DNA of 64,000 nucleotides from Bacteroidota bacterium (GTDB lineage Bacteria; Bacteroidota; Bacteroidia; Cytophagales; Cyclobacteriaceae): NCBI GenBank assembly GCA_016866385.1, contig VGMU01000007.1, positions 1 to 64,000 of the forward strand, read 5' to 3'. Shown piece by piece: positions 29,227 to 36,641 of this stretch (position 1 is its first letter; each line of letters starts with the position of its first letter). The notes under the pieces were generated by a model. It saw only the letters and a program-made list of their open reading frames with translations, ran no database searches and was not told where the DNA came from. The position numbers and the translations under genes were made by a program.

Positions 29227-30809
29227 GCATGCATTTGAATTATCACTTTCTTCGATTTCTAGCTCCAGCAATGCAAGAAAGATTTGCAGGATCTACCATC
29301 AAAGCATGTTTTTCTCAAAATAAGGAGGAATTGATTTTGGAAATGGAGCGGAGCCGAGAAAAATACTACCTCAGGGCCCATCTCCTCGCTCCGCAGGTTT
29401 ATATAGAATTTCCCGCACGTTTTGTTCGTGCTAAACACAACAGCCCCACTATTTTTCCAAGCCTATTGGAAGATAAGATACTTTCCTGCTCCGTTTTTCC
29501 TTACGAAAGAGCCCTCAAAATGGAGCTGATATCAGGGCAGGTTCTGGTCCTCAAATTGCATGGGAATCGAAGCAATGCCCTCCTATATGCTCCAGAAGGA
29601 ATAACTCCCTCGGAACTTTTTAAAAAATCCGTTAAGGAAGACCATGTGCTGGAATGGAGAACGCTCCCTCGAGAGCTTAATTTAAGTTGGGAGCATTTTG
29701 CTTCTCTAGAAGGAAATGCCTCCCAATTTTTACCTACTCTAGGCAAACTTCCAAGGGAATGGCTGAAAGAGAAAGGATACCCTGAAGCGGAGTTGCCTGT
29801 CAAATGGTCTCTTTTGCAAGAACTTCTCGATCTTTTGGATAGTCCTCTTTTCTATCTTGTAAAAAAGGAAGGAGAAGTTCAATTGAGTCTATTGCCTGAA
29901 GATTCTCCCATTGACACATTCTCTGATCCAATATCTGCTTGCAATGCTTTGTATTACAGAGCGGTGATTCTAGGAAACTTTGATAAGGAAAAAAATCATC
30001 TGCTAAAAAGCTATCAAGATCAGCTAACTAAAATCAGATCTTATCTCACAAAATCCGAAGAAAGCCTAAAGGAGCTAGAAAACTCCCCTCCTCCTTCACA
30101 AGTAGCAGACGTAATAATGGCACATCTTCATGAATTTTCCGCATCGGAGCAAGAAGTTGAATTGGTGAATTTTTACACCGGAAAACTCATCAAAATCAGG
30201 TTAAAACCGAATCAAAAACCCCAAGACTTTGCTGCAAATCTGTATAGAAAATCAAAAAATCGGCAATTGGAGGTAGAGCAGCTTCTGCGTACGCGTAAGG
30301 TAAAGTTACAGGCCGAAGCCTCTTTGGTTTCACTTCTTGCCCAATTGACAGAGGTAAAGGATTTCAAAGGCATATCGTCTTTTAGAAAATCCAATAAAGA
30401 AGATCTTCCCACTCAGAAAAATGAAGAAAGTAGGCCATTTAAGGTATTTGAAGTAGAAGGATATACCATTTGGGTAGGTAAGTCCGCGAAAGACAACGAT
30501 GAAATGCTTCGAGAATTTGTGCACAAAGACGACCTGTGGCTGCATGCACGTCAAGTACCCGGATCCCATGTGGTTGTACGAAGAAAGGGAATGCCCCCTG
30601 TACCCCAACAAGTTATAGAACGGGCGGGATCTCTAGCTGCTTATTACTCCAAGTTAAAAACAGATAGCCTCTGTCCGGTCATTCTTACTGAAGTGAAATA
30701 CGTAAGAAAAGTGAAAGGGTCTGCCCCTGGGTCGGTAATGGTGGATAAAGAAAAAGTAATACTAGTAGTCCCAAAAGGACCTGATGAAGATAGTCGAGTA
30801 AAAAATTAA
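29223..30809 (+). CDS. NFACT family protein (RqcH-like)
   Basis: A 528-residue protein. The N-terminal about 210 residues form an NFACT-N domain (HGNRSNALLY), then a helix-hairpin/coiled-coil region at about 260-390, then the NFACT-R (DUF814) domain with DDLWLHARQVPGSHVV and RKVKGSAPGSVMV. RqcH binds split ribosomal 50S subunits and adds alanine tails to stalled chains. The place where characterised RqcH has an Asp-Arg pair appears to read Glu-Arg (FPYERALKMEL) here; that alignment is by eye. It is the last gene of the phosphorelay-MBL operon. Confidence 0.88.
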   Translation: MSMHLNYHFLRFLAPAMQERFAGSTIKACFSQNKEELILEMERSREKYYLRAHLLAPQVYIEFPARFVRAKHNSPTIFPSLLEDKILSCSVFPYERALKMELISGQVLVLKLHGNRSNALLYAPEGITPSELFKKSVKEDHVLEWRTLPRELNLSWEHFASLEGNASQFLPTLGKLPREWLKEKGYPEAELPVKWSLLQELLDLLDSPLFYLVKKEGEVQLSLLPEDSPIDTFSDPISACNALYYRAVILGNFDKEKNHLLKSYQDQLTKIRSYLTKSEESLKELENSPPPSQVADVIMAHLHEFSASEQEVELVNFYTGKLIKIRLKPNQKPQDFAANLYRKSKNRQLEVEQLLRTRKVKLQAEASLVSLLAQLTEVKDFKGISSFRKSNKEDLPTQKNEESRPFKVFEVEGYTIWVGKSAKDNDEMLREFVHKDDLWLHARQVPGSHVVVRRKGMPPVPQQVIERAGSLAAYYSKLKTDSLCPVILTEVKYVRKVKGSAPGSVMVDKEKVILVVPKGPDEDSRVKN

Positions 30810-30825
30810 AAACGAGTTGGCAGAC

Positions 30826-31206
30826 TTATCTTCCCAAGTAAATGTCGGTAGGTTTTTTATAGAGCATGGCTCTAAATGCAACACCCACCCAAGCACTGCA
30901 TGCCCCTAAAATAACCCCCAAAAGAATGGTAATGCCCAAAAGGATATAACCTGATCCAGGACCTAAGCCCATCACCTCACCCATTTTATCGGGAAGGGTA
31001 CTGGAAGTCATCGTGCCGATAAATAGGAGTTGACCCAGCCAGGCCACTCCCATCGCCAGTCCTCCTCCAAAAATTCCTCCCCATTTGCTAGGGCGAAATA
31101 CCCCTGTAAGCAAGGCAATGCTAATCATTGCAGCCCAAAATGGGAACACAGAATTCACAAATACTACTACTAATGTGGTCAGAAGAAAATATAGAGTGAA
31201 TTTCAT
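30826..31206 (-). CDS. Small integral membrane protein of unknown function
   Basis: A 126-residue hydrophobic protein with about four membrane segments (residues 4-36, 42-62, 84-110 approximately) and short Gly-rich loops. I do not recognise the family. It starts two bases after the stop of the second penicillin acylase gene on the same strand, so it is very probably co-transcribed with it. Confidence 0.7.
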   Translation of the reverse strand: MKFTLYFLLTTLVVVFVNSVFPFWAAMISIALLTGVFRPSKWGGIFGGGLAMGVAWLGQLLFIGTMTSSTLPDKMGEVMGLGPGSGYILLGITILLGVILGACSAWVGVAFRAMLYKKPTDIYLGR

Positions 31207-31208
31207 GA

Positions 31209-33632
31209 TTAATTTGGAATTAGGGTGGTTTGAAAGAGAATGCCTTTGCTATCCTCAGGTTTTTTAAAGCTAAAATCAACATACTCCCCTTTGGCCCAAA
31301 TAGGAATAAAATTGTCATAATATTTACTTCCTGGATTCCCAGATTGCCCTCCAGGATAAATCCCAAATGCTTGTATGGTAGGACCAAGTTCAACCACCAT
31401 CCTCCAACTCGCTCCATTGCGACTCCCCGTAGCATTTAAAATGCCTGCTCCACCTCCAGTAATCACATTTGCTTCGGAAAAGGACTTAAAATTCGGTACG
31501 AGATGCTGAATGGTCGTTTTTTTATAATTGGCCCAACCGTATTCCCCTTCCGTTTCTTTCCATTTTTTCATGGCTATGAGTAGGGAGTCAAATCCAATTT
31601 GGACGTGGGTATGTGCTGTTTGAAGCCCTTCCATTTTCTCCATATTAAATACCGAATCGATGGGGGATTCACGCAGGAGTGCTATCGTTTGGTAGGCATT
31701 GGGACGAATCACAGGCACGCCCTTATCTTGAAGTTCACGCCATACACTCTCTACGGTTTCATTAAACCAAATGGAATACAAGGTTTGACCTGTTTTGGAA
31801 GGATCTGCATAAAAGTCCCAGGTTTTAAGCTCCTCCAGGTAGTTTTTACCTTCTGGAGTATTTTCTCCATGAGATCCCAACAAATCAAGGAGTACAGGGA
31901 GCGCTTCAGCAGCTTGTAGGTTGTAGGAGTCAAATTGCAAAGCCTTCATGTCCTCCACCGTGATTTGGTTCATCTCTGCCAACTCTCGATTTAATCTTCT
32001 ATTCCTATAATGTTCGTAGGAATGATCAAATACATAGTAAGGGTAAGAACTGTCTACAGGATGTTGATTTGCAGAAGAAACGAAACCTCTCTCAGGATTT
32101 AAGGTGGTGGCATTGTGCTCAAAAGGAATATAACCCTGCCATTCCATGCGTGGATCAGCTCCATCCATAAAAAATTTACCCTGCTCTTTCCACTTTAGCG
32201 GAAATTTACCTTGAATCCTCATGGCAATATCCCCTGATTTGGAGGCAAAGACAAAATTTTGGGCTGGAGCCGCATAGTGAGACAAGGCTTGGGTATATTC
32301 TGCATGATTAGTAGCCGAGTTGAGCAACATAAAGGTTTTCTGCTCGTTGGAGTTTCCATCATGAACAATCCACCGCAAAGCGAAGTTTACATCCTGCCGA
32401 TCGGATTTAAAGGAACGATCGTAAACTACTGGCCCGTAATGGGTATATACCACGGTGTCTATAAAAGCCGTCTCCCCTTTCACCTTAATTTCTTCTATAC
32501 GCAATTGGGTGGGTCTCCACTCATTTCCATAGCGATACGCTTTTCTAGTTTCGTCTTGGAACGTGATTTTGTACCAATCTCTTGTGTCTTTGGTCGCATT
32601 GGTTACCCCCCAGGCGATGTGTTCATTAAAGCCAGAGATAATCCCTAAGGCACCTGGGAGCGTAGCCCCTTTAACGCTATGCTTTGGGGTGGTCAATTGC
32701 ATGGAATACCACAAAGAGGGAAGGTTTAGTCCCAAATGTGGGTCATTGGCAAGAATGGGATGACCACTCTTTGTCTTTTTCCCACTTACCGCCCAGTTGT
32801 TGGAGCCCGTACCATCCTCAGGTTGAGACAGAGGGGCCAAAGACACCAATTCGTTTGGATATCCCAAGCTATCCGGTTTGGATACTGGAAGGGCTTGAAA
32901 ATCCCAAATTCGTTCTTTTTCAATCACAGGATCATTTTCCATTGGAAATTCTGGATACAAGCGATTGAGTTTTGTCTCACCCAACAGTTGCCTCAAATTG
33001 GTATATTCTAAATCCCTATCCCCTACTAGCATATCGGACATGTACTTGAGCAGTAACAAGGACTTGTAGGCAGACCAAGGCTCGGGGCGGTAGTTTAAAA
33101 GCTTGTATTCTACGGGAAGTTGAGCGTCTGTCAGTTGTGCTAGGTATTGGTTAACTCCATCGGCATAAGCTTCCACCAAAGCTAAGGTCTCTGGATCTTC
33201 TGATTTCAGGAATTCTATTCCTTTTTCTGCACCAAAAGCAAGTCCCTTTCTTCGAGTCATTCTATCCAACTCTAAGGCCATGGGTCCCACTACCTCCGAG
33301 AGTCTTCCAGCAGCAGCCCTGGTTTGGAATTCCATTTGCCATAACCTATGTTTCGCTGTAATATATCCCTGAGCTCGGTAAAGATCTAGGTCATTTTGAG
33401 CATAGATATGAGGTATTAAATTTTCGTCGTAAACTACCCTTACCTCGGCTTGAAGGTTACTTAAGGTGAGTTGATCTTGAGCAACTTGGTCCTCACTGTA
33501 TGAATTTTGCCAAAAGCCATGATTTGGGTCCAACAAGGGGGCTATGGGTGGGATTTGCCCTATGGGCATGGAAATCAATATTCCCAAACCACAAGCACAT
33601 CCAAGTGCTAATAAAAAGGAAAGGTATTTCAT
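31209..33632 (-). CDS. Penicillin-acylase-family hydrolase (second copy)
   Basis: An 807-residue exported Ntn hydrolase with a signal or membrane anchor at residues 1-25. It has the alpha-chain motif VVYDENLIPHIYAQNDLDLYRAQGY, the autocleavage site DGTGSNNWAVSG making Ser277 the nucleophile, and beta-chain motifs NDPHLGL and GFNEHIAWGVTNAT. It is only distantly like the 727-residue homologue at 22.5 kb; GSNNW is nearer the penicillin G/glutaryl acylase type and GSNGI nearer PvdQ/aculeacin acylase. A small membrane-protein gene follows immediately. Confidence 0.93.
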   Translation of the reverse strand: MKYLSFLLALGCACGLGILISMPIGQIPPIAPLLDPNHGFWQNSYSEDQVAQDQLTLSNLQAEVRVVYDENLIPHIYAQNDLDLYRAQGYITAKHRLWQMEFQTRAAAGRLSEVVGPMALELDRMTRRKGLAFGAEKGIEFLKSEDPETLALVEAYADGVNQYLAQLTDAQLPVEYKLLNYRPEPWSAYKSLLLLKYMSDMLVGDRDLEYTNLRQLLGETKLNRLYPEFPMENDPVIEKERIWDFQALPVSKPDSLGYPNELVSLAPLSQPEDGTGSNNWAVSGKKTKSGHPILANDPHLGLNLPSLWYSMQLTTPKHSVKGATLPGALGIISGFNEHIAWGVTNATKDTRDWYKITFQDETRKAYRYGNEWRPTQLRIEEIKVKGETAFIDTVVYTHYGPVVYDRSFKSDRQDVNFALRWIVHDGNSNEQKTFMLLNSATNHAEYTQALSHYAAPAQNFVFASKSGDIAMRIQGKFPLKWKEQGKFFMDGADPRMEWQGYIPFEHNATTLNPERGFVSSANQHPVDSSYPYYVFDHSYEHYRNRRLNRELAEMNQITVEDMKALQFDSYNLQAAEALPVLLDLLGSHGENTPEGKNYLEELKTWDFYADPSKTGQTLYSIWFNETVESVWRELQDKGVPVIRPNAYQTIALLRESPIDSVFNMEKMEGLQTAHTHVQIGFDSLLIAMKKWKETEGEYGWANYKKTTIQHLVPNFKSFSEANVITGGGAGILNATGSRNGASWRMVVELGPTIQAFGIYPGGQSGNPGSKYYDNFIPIWAKGEYVDFSFKKPEDSKGILFQTTLIPN

Positions 33633-33693
33633 GAAAATCTCTAAGGGTAGGTGATACCAAGAATTAACAGGGAAACTACGGAAAATTTTAAGT

Positions 33694-33724
33694 AAAAAAA
33701 ATCCTCGACCAGGTGGGCCGAGGA
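33694..33724 (-). terminator. Intrinsic terminator after the DUF2911 gene
   Basis: On the minus strand TCCTCG and CGAGGA pair around an 11-base loop, followed by a run of eight Ts. It ends the short transcript of the lipoprotein gene. Confidence 0.8.
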
Positions 33725-33737
33725 CTTCAAGACTTCC

Positions 33738-34304
33738 TCATTGGATGGCAATAGGAAGTTTGAGTTTTTCCCAACGCAAAACAAGACCTGGAGACTCCAC
33801 CTCAAAAGATAAACTTTCCTGGGAGTATTGCTCCCAACTGGGTTGTGCCTCGACCCGAAGAACATCATTTTTTTCGTTGTATTGAAAATGCCCATGCTCC
33901 AAATTCCAATCTGAATTAAAAATTACGGTCCAAGTACCCGATTCTTTTGGGATGGTAAAAACAGAGTATTTTCCCGCAGGGAGTTCTTTTCCCTCAACGG
34001 TGACTGCTTGGGAGAGATCCACATAGGTCGCCTCATTGGCGCCTGTCCTCCACACCTCATCGTAAGGTACCAAATCTCCCCATATTGCTCTTCCCTTTAC
34101 AGCGGGTGACCCGTATTGAATTTTTATGGTCTTTCCCGAAACTTTACCTTCCTTAGTGACCAAAGGGCTAGGCCGCTGCTCCGCACTTTGTTGTTCCTCT
34201 TGTGACAGCTCTTCCGAGGATGAAGTTTCTTCTTTTTTGGGGTGACAATAAAATAATAGAAAAGCGATTGGCCCTAATGCCAAAAAGGAAAGGATTTTTT
34301 TCAT
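33738..34304 (-). CDS. DUF2911 domain lipoprotein
   Basis: A 188-residue protein with a lipoprotein signal (about 19 residues, LLFYC), a Glu/Ser/Gln-rich tether to about residue 45, and a DUF2911 domain with QYGSPAVKGRAIWGDLVPYDEVWRTGANEAT and LPAGKYSVFTIPKE. The domain is frequent in Bacteroidota outer-membrane or periplasmic lipoproteins; its function is not known. It has its own terminator and probably is a single-gene unit. Confidence 0.9.
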   Translation of the reverse strand: MKKILSFLALGPIAFLLFYCHPKKEETSSSEELSQEEQQSAEQRPSPLVTKEGKVSGKTIKIQYGSPAVKGRAIWGDLVPYDEVWRTGANEATYVDLSQAVTVEGKELPAGKYSVFTIPKESGTWTVIFNSDWNLEHGHFQYNEKNDVLRVEAQPSWEQYSQESLSFEVESPGLVLRWEKLKLPIAIQ

Positions 34305-34555
34305 AAGAAATAAAGAAATAATAAAGACAAGTTTAAAATAAAAAGAATTACCTGGAAAACATCAAATCAAAGTAGATGAAATTTTAATTTGTTACGTTAA
34401 TTAGCAAAGGATAGTTTTATTAATATTCAGTGGGTAATTTTTTATTTTTAATGATTCAAAACCAACTTCTCTCCCATATTATTGGAAGGATAATAAATAA
34501 TTGCCCAAATATTTACCATTTTTGAGGCATAAACCTAGCTACCTGAACCAACACA

Positions 34556-35599
34556 ATGAAATTACTCACTGGCCTAATCTTTTTTTTAAGCCTACTTATT
34601 TTTTCAAGTGTTTTCATTTCTCCAGAGGTATTTCCTTACGCAGGTTTAATTCCATTTCTAATTCCAATAGCCTTTTTATCGAATTTAGTTTTATTTCTCC
34701 TTTTGGCATTGGCTTGGAGAAGGTTAGCCTTTTTCCCATTACTCTGTTTGTTACTGGGATACAAATTTGTGCTCCTTACCGTACAGCTTCATTCCAAAAA
34801 TCCCGAAGCAGAAGGCCTTAAGTTGTTGAGTTACAATGCTCATCTTTTTAATTATAACAATCCCTCCAAGGACGGGTCCGATCCCAATGTGTTTTCCTGG
34901 ATCAACGAGCATCCCTCAGAAATTAAAGCCATACAAGAATTTTACCAAGATTTCACCGTAGAAAATCAAAATGCATTAAAATTTTTAAGTAAAGACGGCG
35001 AACTTGAGTATACCTATCATCCGCTTCGCGGAGATGCAAAAAAAAGATCCTACGGTATGGCCATATTCTCATCCTACCCTATTGTAAATGAAGGCATTGT
35101 CTTTAGTGAGAAAAATAGCAATGGGGCAATTTTTGCAGATGTTGAAGTAGGCGAGGACACCGTAAGAATATACAACGTACACTTGGCCTCCATGTCCATT
35201 GAAGCGGAAGCCTTTGAAAATTACGATAGTGCCAAACAAGTGTACCGGCAAACCTTAGGTAAGCTCCATCAAGGGAGCTTGGAGAGAGCCAAACAAATAA
35301 AGGTCTTGAGCGAACACATCAACAATAGTCCCTATGAAGTGATATTGATGGGGGATTTGAATGAAATTCCTTATTCCAATGCCTATTTCAAGCTTAGCGA
35401 ATCCCTAGAAAACGCCTTCGAATTGGCGGGAAGAGGTTTTGGATTTACGTACAACCGAATCCTATTTTTCCTCCGGATTGACCATATCTTTTCCTCCCCT
35501 AGCCTGATTCCTCTACAATTCACCACCCATAACGAGGTGGATTATTCAGATCATTATCCCATCTCTGCCACATTTTCTTGGGATAGATTTAATCCCTAA
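34556..35599 (+). CDS. Membrane-anchored endonuclease/exonuclease/phosphatase family protein
   Basis: A 347-residue protein. The first about 85 residues form three membrane helices. The rest is an EEP domain with LLSYNAHLFNY (metal Asn), the Glu region IKAIQEFYQ, YNVHLAS with the catalytic His, MGDLNEIPYS with Asp and Asn, and the terminal YSDHYPISATF with the His. Such domains hydrolyse phosphodiesters in lipids, nucleic acids or small molecules. With an exported active site it might act on lipids or extracellular DNA, but the side of the membrane is not certain. Confidence 0.88.
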   Translation: MKLLTGLIFFLSLLIFSSVFISPEVFPYAGLIPFLIPIAFLSNLVLFLLLALAWRRLAFFPLLCLLLGYKFVLLTVQLHSKNPEAEGLKLLSYNAHLFNYNNPSKDGSDPNVFSWINEHPSEIKAIQEFYQDFTVENQNALKFLSKDGELEYTYHPLRGDAKKRSYGMAIFSSYPIVNEGIVFSEKNSNGAIFADVEVGEDTVRIYNVHLASMSIEAEAFENYDSAKQVYRQTLGKLHQGSLERAKQIKVLSEHINNSPYEVILMGDLNEIPYSNAYFKLSESLENAFELAGRGFGFTYNRILFFLRIDHIFSSPSLIPLQFTTHNEVDYSDHYPISATFSWDRFNP

Positions 35600-35672
35600 T
35601 TCTCAATTAGAAAAGGTGTTAACGCCGCTTAAAAGCGCTTAGTAGAACTCCTTTATTTAGCATCATTTCAAC

Positions 35673-35680
35673 TATCTTTG
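35673..35680 (+). promoter_or_regulatory. Bacteroidota-type -7 box before thyA
   Basis: TATCTTTG matches TAnnTTTG. It places the transcript start about 65 bases before the thyA ATG at 35753, and lies inside the false N-terminal extension of the track ORF, supporting the downstream start. Confidence 0.5.
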
Positions 35681-35752
35681 AAGTACAAAAAGGGCTTGTA
35701 TCAATCCTTGGTATTTTGGTATCTTGTCCTAATCAAACTCAATTTCCCTTTT

Positions 35753-36547
35753 ATGCAGCAATACCACGACCTGATGAAGCGGATCCTCTCTGAAGGAGTC
35801 AAAAAAACTGATCGTACAGGAACAGGTACAATAAGTGTGTTTGGACATCAAATGCGCTTTAATCTAGCGGATGGATTTCCGGTAGTCACTACCAAAAAAT
35901 TACACCTCCGCTCCATCATTATCGAATTGCTTTGGTTTTTGAGGGGGGAATCCAACATCAAATGGTTGAAAGAAAATGGGTGTTCGATATGGGACGAATG
36001 GGCGGATGAAAATGGAGACCTTGGTCCAGTGTATGGGTACCAATGGAGACATTGGCCTGATGGTAAAGGAGGAGAAATAGATCAAATTAAAAACCTAATT
36101 CACCAAATTAAGACCAAACCGGACAGCAGAAGACATCTGGTAAGTGCTTGGAACGTGGCTAACGTAGACCAAATGGCACTACCTCCTTGCCACACGCTTT
36201 TTCAATTTTACGAAGCCAATGGGAAATTATCCTGCCAACTCTATCAGCGCAGTGCCGATGTTTTTCTAGGTGTGCCCTTCAATATCGCCTCCTATGCCTT
36301 ATTCACGATGATGGTCGCACAGGTTTGTGATCTGGAGCCAGGAGAGTTTGTTCATACCTTCGGCGATGCACACTTGTATTTGAATCACTTGGAGCAAACC
36401 GAATTGCAACTCAGCAGAGATTGTAGGCCCTTGCCTACCATGAAAATCAATCCTGCAGTGAAAGATATCTTTGCCTTTACTTACGAGGATTTTGAATTGC
36501 TTAACTACGATCCACACCCACATATCAAGGCACCTGTGGCAGTTTGA
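35753..36547 (+). CDS. thyA: Thymidylate synthase
   Basis: Starting at the ATG at 35753 ([11 protein letters not shown]) the protein is 264 residues, the same length as E. coli ThyA; the track start adds 25 unrelated residues. The catalytic Cys146 lies in [15 protein letters not shown] is at about 126-128 in [10 protein letters not shown], and the dUMP-binding [18 protein letters not shown] and folate-side residues are intact. It makes dTMP from dUMP using methylene-tetrahydrofolate. No folA (dihydrofolate reductase) gene follows within the window, although the two are often neighbours. Confidence 0.98.
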   Translation: MQQYHDLMKRILSEGVKKTDRTGTGTISVFGHQMRFNLADGFPVVTTKKLHLRSIIIELLWFLRGESNIKWLKENGCSIWDEWADENGDLGPVYGYQWRHWPDGKGGEIDQIKNLIHQIKTKPDSRRHLVSAWNVANVDQMALPPCHTLFQFYEANGKLSCQLYQRSADVFLGVPFNIASYALFTMMVAQVCDLEPGEFVHTFGDAHLYLNHLEQTELQLSRDCRPLPTMKINPAVKDIFAFTYEDFELLNYDPHPHIKAPVAV

Positions 36548-36586
36548 TTTACGGGACAAGGCTGCCGTCACCTACCTAACACAAGG

Positions 36587-36626
36587 AAAAAAAACGCCTC
36601 CAGAATTCAGGATGCGCTTTTTTTTG
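36587..36626. terminator. Bidirectional terminator between thyA and the S9 peptidase gene
   Basis: CGCCTCC and GGATGCG pair (one mismatch) around AGAATTCA, with eight As before and eight Ts after the stem. It serves the convergent genes on both strands. Confidence 0.75.
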
Positions 36627-36641
36627 GTATGAAGCTATGAT

